Below are positions 52,050 through 61,066 of a stretch of DNA of 64,000 nucleotides, in pieces. Made by a program: the position numbers and the translations under genes. Where the stretch lies: the NCBI GenBank assembly GCA_013299115.1, contig JAAFKA010000012.1, forward strand, positions 1 through 64,000, written 5' to 3'. How positions within the stretch are numbered: position 1 is the stretch's first letter; every line of letters begins with the position of its first letter. The stretch comes from Cytophagales bacterium (lineage in GTDB: Bacteria; Bacteroidota; Bacteroidia; Cytophagales; Thermoflexibacteraceae). The notes below the pieces were generated by a model. It worked only from the letters and a program-made list of their open reading frames with translations, did no database searches and was not told the DNA's origin.

Positions 52050-54479
52050 ATGTTTAAGACCTCATGCAAAAAGCAAATTTTTTTTTTCAAAGTCTTTACT
52101 TTGTATGCACTGGTAGTTGGTTGGGCAAATGCTCAACCTATTAGCAGGTTTTCGAGCCATATTTTGCCCGAACAACTAAGCAATAGCATTTATTTTTTAG
52201 AAGACTCTACCAATCATTGGCAGTTAGCCGAAATTCTCACTCCTGTTTTGCAAGCAAAGTTTCAACCTTGCCACCAAGCTACACCTAACTTCGGCATTAC
52301 TCCCCACACTGTTTGGCTCAAAATTAACCTCCAACACCAAACGAACAAGGAGTTGGCAATGGAAATTGCAAATCCTACGCTGCAAGAACTCCAACTGTAT
52401 GTGGTCAATCAGGAAGGGAAACTGTTATCTTCTGCACACACAGGTAGTTTGTTGCCATTCAAGCAAAGACCTATTCAAACCAATTTTTTTGTTTTGCCTC
52501 TTCGCAATATCCCTGAAAATCAGCCTTTTACGTGCTACCTAAAAGTAAAAAGTAACTATCCTTTGCAGTTGCCTATTACGATTTCTAACTTAGATAGTAT
52601 GGTAGAAAAGGTTTATTTTCAGGGCTTTTTTCATAGTGCCTATTTTGGATTTATGTTCTTGGCTCTTTGTTTTAGTTTGACTATGTTTTTTTATGTCAAG
52701 GAAACTATTTATATCTATTATTTTCTCTATGTTTTTTTCAATGTGCTTTCTGTTGGGGGCGTAAAAGGCTACAATGCCCAATTTTTATGGTCTGCTTATC
52801 CAATTTTGAATGAAAGAATAATGATTTTTTTGAGTTTGGCAGCTTTATTTGTTATGTTTTTTTCTCATTCCTTCTTGCAAATCACTTCCAAAGATAAAAT
52901 TTACTACCGAATAGGTTGGATGATTGGCGTGGGTTGTCTGTTTACCATTTGCTTGAACTTGTTTATAGACGTAGGCTTGTCTGTCAGTGCAACAGAATTG
53001 CTGGCTATTTTTATTTATCTCTACTTGTTGGTGGTCAGCACAGACAAAACTTTTATTCAAAAACAACCTCATGCCATTTATTATTTCATTGGTGTTAATT
53101 TGTATATTGTTGGCATTGTTTTGTTTTTGATAGTGGTCAATAATGGCTTGCCTCACAACAACTTTACGAGTAGTTTTCCTGAAATTGGCACTGCCGTTGA
53201 GGTTTTGTTTTTCTCTTTTGGCTTGGCAAACAAAATTTTGGTGGAAAGAAATGAAAAAAAGCAAACCACGTTGCAATTAGTAGAAGCCTTGAAAACCAAC
53301 GAACAAATTATAAGGGAACAAAATGAAATGTTGGAAAAAAAGGTAGCCGAAAGAACCGAAGAATTGGAACAAGCAACCAATACTTTGCTCGATACACACT
53401 ACGAATTGCAGTTGCAAATGCTGAAAATTCAGCAACAGAAAGAAGAAATTTTGCAACAAACAGAGGAATTGCAAACGACTAATCAAAAGCTGGTGGAGGT
53501 CAGTCGTTATAGGCAAGCCATGACCAATATGATAGTGCATGACCTCAAAAATCCTCTCAATTTGTTGCTCAATTTGCCCAAACAAGACCCTACTATTCAA
53601 CTGAACAAAGTAAAGCAACAAGGTAGCCAAATGCTGAATCAGGTGTTGAATATTTTGGACTTGCAAAAATATGCCACTACCGAAATGTTGTTAGAACTGC
53701 GACCTTACAATTTAGCCCAAGTGGTGGACAAGGCTTTAGGCGAAGTCGATTTTTTGTATGAACCCAAAGCCTTGCAGGTAATCAAAAATATTAATCCTTT
53801 GCATACAGTAAAGGCTGATGCAGAGATTTTGCACCGAATTTTTGTAAATATTTTGACCAATGCCATTAAATATACGCCGATTAACGGAACTATTACCCTA
53901 AGCAGCGAAAACCATTCGGCTACCGAACAGCCCATTGCAAATGACGTGCTGACTCCTGCCACGCCTTTGCTCAAAATTAGCATTGCAGATACAGGACAAG
54001 GTATTCCTGCGGACAAAAAACACCTCGTTTTCGAACCTTTTGGGCAGGTAGATGCCAAACATTCGGGTAGTGTCCGTTCTACGGGCTTGGGGCTGTCGTT
54101 TTGCAAAATGGCAGTGGAAGCCCACTACGGCAGCATAGCTCTCGAAAGTGAAGTGGGCAAAGGCACTACTTTTTGGTTTACGCTGCTGCAAGTGCCACAA
54201 GAAAATGCAAGTATTTTTACGCAACCCATAGAGAGTCAAAAAAGACTCCAAGCAAGCATCACGACCATAGACGCTGAAACGCAGACCTTGTTGCAACCTT
54301 ATTACGAACAGTTTAGCCACCTCATGGTCTATGAAAGTTCGGAGGTAGAAACTCTGATGGAGAGTTTGCCCGCCAACAACAATCCTGTTTTTGTAGATTG
54401 GAAAAAAGCTATGCAAAAAGCAATAGAGCAAATGAACGAGGCAAGGTACAGCGAATTGGTGGCTTTGTTGAAAAAGTAA
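52050..54479 (+). CDS. 7TM-DISM sensor histidine kinase (809 aa)
   Basis: Signal peptide, then a DISM extracellular domain (~residues 40-185, with TPHTVWLKINLQHQTNKELAM), seven membrane segments (~residues 190-395), a long coiled coil (NEQIIREQNEMLEKKVAERTEELEQ region), the HisKA phospho-acceptor IVHDLKNPLN (His ~497), then HATPase boxes LTNAIKYTP, DTGQGIP and GLGLSF. The C-terminal ~90 residues are an extra helical segment after the ATPase and resemble a receiver-less tail. No response regulator gene is next to it. It probably senses ligands at the cell surface, perhaps with the lipoprotein encoded 21 bases upstream. Confidence 0.9.
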   Translation: MFKTSCKKQIFFFKVFTLYALVVGWANAQPISRFSSHILPEQLSNSIYFLEDSTNHWQLAEILTPVLQAKFQPCHQATPNFGITPHTVWLKINLQHQTNKELAMEIANPTLQELQLYVVNQEGKLLSSAHTGSLLPFKQRPIQTNFFVLPLRNIPENQPFTCYLKVKSNYPLQLPITISNLDSMVEKVYFQGFFHSAYFGFMFLALCFSLTMFFYVKETIYIYYFLYVFFNVLSVGGVKGYNAQFLWSAYPILNERIMIFLSLAALFVMFFSHSFLQITSKDKIYYRIGWMIGVGCLFTICLNLFIDVGLSVSATELLAIFIYLYLLVVSTDKTFIQKQPHAIYYFIGVNLYIVGIVLFLIVVNNGLPHNNFTSSFPEIGTAVEVLFFSFGLANKILVERNEKKQTTLQLVEALKTNEQIIREQNEMLEKKVAERTEELEQATNTLLDTHYELQLQMLKIQQQKEEILQQTEELQTTNQKLVEVSRYRQAMTNMIVHDLKNPLNLLLNLPKQDPTIQLNKVKQQGSQMLNQVLNILDLQKYATTEMLLELRPYNLAQVVDKALGEVDFLYEPKALQVIKNINPLHTVKADAEILHRIFVNILTNAIKYTPINGTITLSSENHSATEQPIANDVLTPATPLLKISIADTGQGIPADKKHLVFEPFGQVDAKHSGSVRSTGLGLSFCKMAVEAHYGSIALESEVGKGTTFWFTLLQVPQENASIFTQPIESQKRLQASITTIDAETQTLLQPYYEQFSHLMVYESSEVETLMESLPANNNPVFVDWKKAMQKAIEQMNEARYSELVALLKK

Positions 54480-54863
54480 AAAAATGGCAAGGAAAAACAA
54501 AAAATTACTTTTTTAAAGAATTTTTTTTATATTTGGGGCTACTTTGTGAATACTTAATTTAAACATACTCAGTATTGTAGCAACTAATCTTATTTAAGAA
54601 AAGTTATGCAATAAATTAAGCACATAGATAACACTGATTAAGCAGATTCTAAGGATAAAAAATTTAAAATCAGTGTTTTATCTGTATAATCTGCGTTATC
54701 TGTGTGCAATACTGTATATAGTCCAACTAAATAAATCCTGTAAATAGAAAACTAAATTGTTACCTTAAAGCAATGAAAATTTATTTCAAAACATCAACAA
54801 TCAAAACTTTTGCTGAATAAACATCTTTCAACTTATTTTATTTTGTAAACAAATACAAACACA
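54480..54863. other. 384-bp gene-free stretch with one palindromic element
   Basis: No gene is supported; a 15-codon frame (54774-54821) has no support beyond its own start. It holds the 88-nt element at 54620-54707. A TATTTTG close to the -7 consensus lies about 22 bases before the first methylase ATG and could be its promoter. Confidence 0.6.
54620..54707. repeat. 88-nt long-stem palindromic element
   Basis: Starts GCACATAGATAACACTGATT and ends TCTGCGTTATCTGTGTGC. The arms pair over most of their length. Second member of the family seen at 24651-24736. Confidence 0.7.
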
Positions 54864-56303
54864 ATGGAAAAATATGTAATCAATGAGAAGGAGGAAATGG
54901 AGGGGGTGGCGGAGCAGCAGATGAGGTTGTGGGGGAGGGAAAGTTTTGTCATTGATACAGATAAAAATTTACAATCTATTGATTTACAAGATTTTGTAAT
55001 AGGAAATTTATCAGACGAAGTTGTTAAAATTTATCAAAACATAGAAAAAAAACTATTTGTTGATTACAGTTATTTTCAGATTGAGCAAGATACACCCGTA
55101 AATTTTAAGCAATCTATGAAATTGGCAAGGCATAGATGGTTTCCCTATAAAGAAGGTTTTTCGCCACTTTTTGTAAAATCTTTTATTACACGATTTACAG
55201 ATAACAAAAATATAAAAATTTTAGATGTTTTTTCAGGTGTAGGAACAACTGTATTACAGGCTGGCTTAATGGGGTTTGGCGGAGTCGGTTTTGATGTAAA
55301 CCCTCTTTCCAATTTTATTGCACAAACTAAATCAATTAATTTAAGTGAGTTGCAACAAAAAGAATTTGTTAATTTAATTGATAAATTTGAAAAATCGGAT
55401 TTGAAAGAAATTGCAGAAAAACCTGATAATCAAACTATTATTTCGTATTTCTCTGAAATAAATATGCAATGGTTATTGAAATTAAAACATTTTTATTTGC
55501 AAATAGAAAAACCTTATCAAGATTTGTTTAAGTTAGTTTTTTTGCGAAGTATTGAACCATTATCTACACATAGAAAAGATGGAAACGGAGTAAAACGCAA
55601 GACTAATATAAATACTATTCAGAACTTTATATCAGAAAAAGATTTTAAAGATTATATTATTTCGTTTTTAAAACAACTTTTGATAGATATTCAAAATGTT
55701 TTTAATAAAGGAAATTCTAACTTTTATTTGCAAAGTTCATTAGATAGCAAAAGTTTCAAAAATCATACTTTTAATGCTGTATTGACTTCGCCACCTTATG
55801 CGAATTGTTTTGACTACAGTAAAGTTTATTTATCAGAATTGTGGCTTGGTGATTTTTTTGTTGATAAAAGTTCTCAAATAGAATTTAGAGCAAAATCTGT
55901 TCGCAGCCACGTACACGCAACATGGGAAGAAAGATTTACAGATAAAGGTAGTAAAATAGTCAATGAATTGATTTATCCACATTTGAAAGTTCAAAATCTA
56001 TGGTCTAATAAAATTCCGTTGATGTTATCGGGTTATTTTAAAGATATTGGGCAAATGTTAGAAAATATCTATCCTTGTTTAGAAAATAACAGCCCTATTG
56101 GTTTGGTGGTTGGTAATTCTGTTTATGACGGTATTCCTGTAGCAACAGACTTGTTAATTTGTGATATTGCAGAAAAAATAGGTTACAGTGTGGAAAAAAT
56201 AGAAGTCTATCGTAAACTTTCTACTTCATCACAACAAACAATAAAAGTCCAAAATAAGGAGTATTTAAGAGAAAGTTTGGTAGTTTTACGAAAAATAACC
56301 TAA
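54864..56303 (+). CDS. DNA methyltransferase A (TSPPY type) of the defence island
   Basis: 479 residues. A SAM site LDVFSGVGTTVLQ (~residue 120) precedes the catalytic TSPPYANCFDYSK (~307), so motif I comes before motif IV. The TSPPY motif fits N4-cytosine or N6-adenine methylases. The N-terminus MEKYVINEKEE is identical to that of the Eco57I-like methylase 2.8 kb further on, down to the DNA, and is followed by a G-rich stretch (54891-54945) in an otherwise AT-rich gene. The next gene starts 1 base after the stop and encodes a related enzyme. The two may modify the two strands of one asymmetric site; this is inference. Confidence 0.75.
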   Translation: MEKYVINEKEEMEGVAEQQMRLWGRESFVIDTDKNLQSIDLQDFVIGNLSDEVVKIYQNIEKKLFVDYSYFQIEQDTPVNFKQSMKLARHRWFPYKEGFSPLFVKSFITRFTDNKNIKILDVFSGVGTTVLQAGLMGFGGVGFDVNPLSNFIAQTKSINLSELQQKEFVNLIDKFEKSDLKEIAEKPDNQTIISYFSEINMQWLLKLKHFYLQIEKPYQDLFKLVFLRSIEPLSTHRKDGNGVKRKTNINTIQNFISEKDFKDYIISFLKQLLIDIQNVFNKGNSNFYLQSSLDSKSFKNHTFNAVLTSPPYANCFDYSKVYLSELWLGDFFVDKSSQIEFRAKSVRSHVHATWEERFTDKGSKIVNELIYPHLKVQNLWSNKIPLMLSGYFKDIGQMLENIYPCLENNSPIGLVVGNSVYDGIPVATDLLICDIAEKIGYSVEKIEVYRKLSTSSQQTIKVQNKEYLRESLVVLRKIT

Positions 56304-56304
56304 A

Positions 56305-57579
56305 ATGCAATTAGAAAAAGGACACATACAGAGTTTTTATACACCTTCAACACTCAAATATGGAGAGGTTGTAGAGTTTCCAAGCACTCGAAAAATAAAA
56401 CAATATACACATAGAATTTATAACCGTTATCCTGCACGCAGCATTTGCACAGTGCCAAGAAGTATATTACAAGAACTCAAAGAACAAAACAAAAATTTTA
56501 AGGAATTAAATATTTTGGACAGTTTTATGGGTTCAGGAACAACCGCAGTAGAAACAGCTCTGCAAGGAATGAAAATTTATGGTGTTGAATTAGATACTTT
56601 TGCACGTTTAATTGCAGAAGTTAGCATAAATACTTATAATCCAACAGAATTAGAAAGATTAGTAAAAACCTACGATACAATTATAGCAAATTGGAAAGAT
56701 TTTGAACCTGACGAAAACTATATACCAAAGTTAAATAATATTACTTATTGGTTTGATGAAGTAAACTTCAAAGAATTATTGCAATTAAAGAAAGCAATTT
56801 ATCAACTATGCGAAAATAAAGATGATTTAGATTTTTTGAAAATTACTTTTGCAGACATCATAAGACCTTGTTCTAAAATGGAAAGGCAGTCTACAAAACC
56901 CTATATTTCTAAAAAATTTATTAAAATTCCGCACAATGTTCATAATACTTTTGTAAAAAGTTTTAAGACACATTTTCAAGCATTGCAAGAATTTTCTTCA
57001 TTTGTGAGTTATCAAAAAAATAGTATAAATTGGTTAGGAAATGATGCAACTAATTTTAGTGGTAATAATCTCATAGACATTGCCATTACCTCACCACCTT
57101 ATGCAAATGCTCTTGATTATACACATTGTATAAAAATAGAAAGTGCTTGGGTGGATTGTATAGATAATGAATTGTTGCCAATTATAAGAAATAATCAAGT
57201 GGGCTACCAAACAAGAGGTAAAAGACCTGTTTCGGAGGTTGTAATGCAAAAAATTAGTATGTATTTTGATTTGATTTTTTCGCAAGACAAAAATAAAGCA
57301 AAAGCATTAGCTGCTTATTTTGAAGATATGTATGCCAATCTTTTTTGTGTTTATAAAGCCTTAAAAAATGGTGGTTGCTATCATATCATTATTGGCGATA
57401 ATGTGGTAAAAAATGTAAAAATTCCTACACACGAAATCATAGCAAAATTAGCCCAAGAGGTTGGTTTTGAATGGATTAACCTTTATGAATATAAAATAAA
57501 AGACCATAGAACTTCTATACCAAGAAATGGCAATGGTGGTAAAATTGAGTATGAAAAAGTAATTGTTTTACAAAAATGA
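56305..57579 (+). CDS. DNA methyltransferase B (TSPPY type) of the defence island
   Basis: 424 residues, same architecture as the preceding methylase: SAM site LDSFMGSGTTAVETAL (~residue 71) and TSPPYANALDYTH (~261), plus a conserved-looking region around CSKMERQSTKPYI before the catalytic motif. It follows methylase A with 1 base between stop and start, and it overlaps the next small frame by ATGA. Likely a second subunit or second-strand enzyme. Base composition is AT-rich throughout. Confidence 0.75.
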   Translation: MQLEKGHIQSFYTPSTLKYGEVVEFPSTRKIKQYTHRIYNRYPARSICTVPRSILQELKEQNKNFKELNILDSFMGSGTTAVETALQGMKIYGVELDTFARLIAEVSINTYNPTELERLVKTYDTIIANWKDFEPDENYIPKLNNITYWFDEVNFKELLQLKKAIYQLCENKDDLDFLKITFADIIRPCSKMERQSTKPYISKKFIKIPHNVHNTFVKSFKTHFQALQEFSSFVSYQKNSINWLGNDATNFSGNNLIDIAITSPPYANALDYTHCIKIESAWVDCIDNELLPIIRNNQVGYQTRGKRPVSEVVMQKISMYFDLIFSQDKNKAKALAAYFEDMYANLFCVYKALKNGGCYHIIIGDNVVKNVKIPTHEIIAKLAQEVGFEWINLYEYKIKDHRTSIPRNGNGGKIEYEKVIVLQK

Positions 57580-57698
57580 TAATTCATAGCAACATAGATA
57601 CGCTGTTGAGTGGAAAATTTTTGCGGTGGTCTGAAAATATATTAGACAAATTTTTTGCATTAGAGAATAATAAAATTTTGCTATTTTTGTGCAACTAA
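57576..57698 (+). pseudogene. 40-codon stump, probable remnant of a lost restriction gene
   Basis: An ATG overlapping the methylase B stop (ATGA) opens a 40-residue frame: MIIHSNIDTLLSGKFLRWSE, then a short helix ending in LLFLCN. Translational coupling suggests that a longer gene once began here, such as an endonuclease paired with the two methylases. The stop lies 15 bases before the start of the next methylase, whose first 11 codons copy those of methylase A. I read it as a truncation made at that junction. Confidence 0.4.
57654..57689 (+). promoter_or_regulatory. Candidate promoter for the Eco57I-like methylase gene
   Basis: TTTG, then 24 bases, then TATTTTTG (57682-57689, full -7 match). 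Spacing is longer than usual. The ATG follows 24 bases downstream. Confidence 0.35.
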
Positions 57699-57712
57699 AA
57701 TTAAAAAACACA

Positions 57713-59896
57713 ATGGAAAAATATGTAATCAATGAGAAGGAGGAGGAGTTTTTGGAAAATGGTATGATGATAGAAGAAGCAAGTGTGATGTATGGTTTGG
57801 ATTTATTTGCAAAAAATAATAGCGAAAATACAGAAATAGAAATAAATAGATTTGCAGATATAATTTATAAAAATTATTTACTGATTAAAAAAGCAGTAGA
57901 TGAAAATAACCTATCTCCCAAAATAACTATGTTTGTGAATGTAATAATTTTGTTGAAAATAGTGGGAAGTTTTAGAAAAAATGTAAACGGAATAGCACAA
58001 AACCAATTACTAAAAGAATTTATGATTGCCGAATGTAACATAACATTTGATAGTAGTATGACTTTTAATATTGATACAGTAAAAAAAATATCATTAAATA
58101 TAGGATTTGATATTGATACAGTTGTACTTGATAAAATTATAGATAATATAAACGCAATGAACATACCTTTGCTTGTAAATTATCATTCTGGCAATATAAA
58201 TAGAATATTTGGGCAAGTTTTTGAAAAAATTATTACAAAAAAAGAAATTGGGGCTTATTATACAGGCGAAAATACCACAAAATATATCACTGAAAATACA
58301 GTTATTCCAAGTTGTTTGATGCAATGGGCAAAATATGACATTGTTTTAAATAAATATTTAGCAGACTACAAAGCACAAAATGGCTTATCAATTATAGAAA
58401 ATTCAATAAAAAACAATATTTCTTTAAAAAAATTATTATTTGACCTGATACAAAAATTTGATAATTGGGCTTTGCTTAAAACCATTCAAAATATCAAAAT
58501 TATAGATATTTCTTGCGGTTCTGGTTCTTTTATTTTTTCGTCTTACTATTTGCTAAAAGAAATTTTAGGGCAAATAAAATCAGAGGAAATAGACTATGAT
58601 TATTCTAAAATTTTTGAAAATAATTTGTTTGGCATTGATATAGACGAGGAGGCTATACATATTTTGAAGTTTAGAATTTTAATAGAAAATGTGATAGAAA
58701 CAAAAACTTCAACAACTTATTTAGAACTAATAAATAATTTTATTGTAGGTAATAGCCTTATTCATAATAAATCACGAAAAAAAGATTTATTATTTTCTGA
58801 TAATAACAAAAAAAATCAATCTATTTTTGAAAGTAATTTGTGCTTAGTAAATATCGTAGATGGCGGAGGTTTTGATGTTGTTTTAGGTAATCCGCCTTAT
58901 TTAGAATATAAAAATATTACATCTTACAAAATAGAAAATTATAGAAGTGAAAAATGTAATAATTTGTATGCTTTTGTGCTGGAAAAAAACTTTGATATTT
59001 TGAAAGAGGAGGGACATTTAGGAATGATTATTCCCATTTCTTATATTTCGACAAAAAGAATGAAACCTATTCGCAGTTATTTGATAGAGAACTCAAATTA
59101 TCAATTTTGCTCGAATTATGCAGACAGACCTTCTTGTTTATTTAATGGAGTCCACCAAAAATTAAATATTATTCTGTTAGAAAAGCAAACCTCACAAAGC
59201 ACCAAAAAAGTATATACTACAAATTATTTGCATTGGTACGCAGAAAGTAAAGACGAAATTTATAATGATATTCATTATAAAGAAAATAAATTTGTTACTT
59301 CGGATTTTTTATTTAAAATTGGAAATCAAATAGAGGAAAGTATTATTCAAAAATTATGTTTTAGTTCGAGAAAATCATTAGTCGAAAATTTTGTTCCTCA
59401 TAGTAATCATACTGTTTGGCTCAATATGCGTATGACTTTTTGGAATAAATCATTTATGAAACCCCAAAAATCAAATGAATATAAGGCTTTTTTCTTTCAA
59501 TCAAGTGAAAATGCAATGCTATTTTCAGCATTGTTAAACTCCAATATTTTCTTTTTTTATTGGGAATGTATATCTGATGTTTGGCATATCACTTTAAAAG
59601 ATTTGTCCTGTCTGCGAGTTGATTTTGCCTCTTTTAGTGTGGAGCAAAAAGAGCAAATTTGTAATTTGTATCAAGAATTAGAAACAAACCTTGAGTTAAA
59701 TAAAAAGAAAATAGATAGCAAACAGACAGAATTTGAATATCAACACAAAAAAGATAAAATTTTAATTGATAAAATAGATTTGTCTTTTAAAGAATATTTT
59801 TATTTTACAGAAGTAGAAATAGAATATTTGAAAAATTATCAATTAAAGTTTAGGTTAAATGGCGAATTATCAAATTATTTAGAAAAGCAGGAATAA
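57713..59896 (+). CDS. Eco57I-like N6-adenine DNA methyltransferase (727 aa)
   Basis: The start is taken at MEKYVINEKEE (57713). An Eco57I-type core follows: GAYYTGENTTKYI, motif I DISCGSGSFIFSS (~residue 263), motif IV VVLGNPPYLEYKNI (~391) and the downstream GHLGMIIPISYIS segment. The C-terminal part (residues ~480-727) would be the recognition domain. No nuclease motif is seen, so cleavage probably rests with another protein. Strongly AT-rich. It overlaps the C5 methylase start by one base (TAATG), so both are translated together. The leader identity with methylase A suggests a recombination joint. Confidence 0.8.
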   Translation: MEKYVINEKEEEFLENGMMIEEASVMYGLDLFAKNNSENTEIEINRFADIIYKNYLLIKKAVDENNLSPKITMFVNVIILLKIVGSFRKNVNGIAQNQLLKEFMIAECNITFDSSMTFNIDTVKKISLNIGFDIDTVVLDKIIDNINAMNIPLLVNYHSGNINRIFGQVFEKIITKKEIGAYYTGENTTKYITENTVIPSCLMQWAKYDIVLNKYLADYKAQNGLSIIENSIKNNISLKKLLFDLIQKFDNWALLKTIQNIKIIDISCGSGSFIFSSYYLLKEILGQIKSEEIDYDYSKIFENNLFGIDIDEEAIHILKFRILIENVIETKTSTTYLELINNFIVGNSLIHNKSRKKDLLFSDNNKKNQSIFESNLCLVNIVDGGGFDVVLGNPPYLEYKNITSYKIENYRSEKCNNLYAFVLEKNFDILKEEGHLGMIIPISYISTKRMKPIRSYLIENSNYQFCSNYADRPSCLFNGVHQKLNIILLEKQTSQSTKKVYTTNYLHWYAESKDEIYNDIHYKENKFVTSDFLFKIGNQIEESIIQKLCFSSRKSLVENFVPHSNHTVWLNMRMTFWNKSFMKPQKSNEYKAFFFQSSENAMLFSALLNSNIFFFYWECISDVWHITLKDLSCLRVDFASFSVEQKEQICNLYQELETNLELNKKKIDSKQTEFEYQHKKDKILIDKIDLSFKEYFYFTEVEIEYLKNYQLKFRLNGELSNYLEKQE

Positions 59897-61065
59897 TGAA
59901 TGTTATAGATTTGTTTTCAGGTGTTGGTGGATTTTCAACTGGCTTGAGAAATGCAGGATTTACTATTGTGTTAGCAAATGAAATGGATAGCACAATAGCA
60001 TACTCCTACAAACAAAATCATATAGATACTGTAATGATAAATGCAGATATTGCTGCTTTTTTAGGTGATTATGAAAATGTTTTAACTAAAAATTTGGTGT
60101 TGCAAAATACCAATATAGATGTTTTTCGTAATAATATTTCAAAGATAGATTTAATCGTAGGGGGACCTCCTTGTCAAGGCTTTAGTATGGCAGGTGGGCG
60201 AATACGCAAAGGAAACGAATTTATAAATGACCCTCGCAATGATTTATTTAAACAATATTTCAAAACTATTCAACAATTTGAACCTAAATTTTTTATTTTT
60301 GAAAATGTTACAGGAATTTTAAGTATGGATAATGGGGCAGTGATAGAAGAAATTGAAAAACTTTTTGAAACAAGTTCTAATTTTAAATTTGGGAGATATT
60401 ATATTCAAAAAAAAGTTTTTAGTGCTGATGATTACGGAGTTCCTCAAAAAAGGAAACGGTTAATTATTGTAGGTTCTAAAATTCCTTTTGATATAAACAA
60501 AGAAATTGATAATTTATTTAAAAAAATGCCTTTGGATAAACAAAGTATTTTTTCATCTAAGCCAAATATTCACGATGCAATAGCCGATTTATCATTTTCT
60601 GATATTGAAAATTATTTAGATGCCCAATTATACTTAAAAAAACCTACAACTTATTATCAAAAATTAATGAGAAGTAAGTCTGAAAAAATTTATAATCATA
60701 TTCCTCATAATCATTCTGATTTGGTTATTGACAGAATAAAAAGAATAAAAAATGGTCAAAATTGGCAAGACCTTGCAGAAAGTGAAAATATAAAATCTGT
60801 TCATAGTGGGGCTTATGGTAGATTAAGTTGGAATGATTTGTCTGTTACAATAACAACAAGATTTGATACACCTTCGGCAGGTCGTTTTATTCACCCTGAT
60901 TTAGACAGGAATATAACATCGAGAGAAGCAGCACGTTTGCAATCTTTTCCAGATGATTTTATTTTTTATGGGAACAAAACCTCTATTTGTAAACAAATTG
61001 GAAACGCAGTGCCACCATTATTGGCTGAATTCTTAGGGTATTTAATCAAAAACATAGATAAATAA
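59896..61065 (+). CDS. DNA (cytosine-5)-methyltransferase
   Basis: 389 residues in the standard C5-methylase order: motif I DLFSGVGGFSTGL, motif IV with the catalytic Cys VGGPPCQGFSMAGG (~residue 91), motif VI FFIFENVTGIL, motif VIII-like KRKRLIIVGSK, then the target domain and motif X QIGNAVPPLLAEF. It would protect or mark the site recognised by the LlaJI-like/McrB-like pair downstream, as in LlaJI systems (which have two C5 methylases; only one is seen here). The gene starts on the last base of the preceding stop codon and ends 1 base before the McrB-like start. Confidence 0.93.
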   Translation: MNVIDLFSGVGGFSTGLRNAGFTIVLANEMDSTIAYSYKQNHIDTVMINADIAAFLGDYENVLTKNLVLQNTNIDVFRNNISKIDLIVGGPPCQGFSMAGGRIRKGNEFINDPRNDLFKQYFKTIQQFEPKFFIFENVTGILSMDNGAVIEEIEKLFETSSNFKFGRYYIQKKVFSADDYGVPQKRKRLIIVGSKIPFDINKEIDNLFKKMPLDKQSIFSSKPNIHDAIADLSFSDIENYLDAQLYLKKPTTYYQKLMRSKSEKIYNHIPHNHSDLVIDRIKRIKNGQNWQDLAESENIKSVHSGAYGRLSWNDLSVTITTRFDTPSAGRFIHPDLDRNITSREAARLQSFPDDFIFYGNKTSICKQIGNAVPPLLAEFLGYLIKNIDK

Positions 61066-61066
61066 A

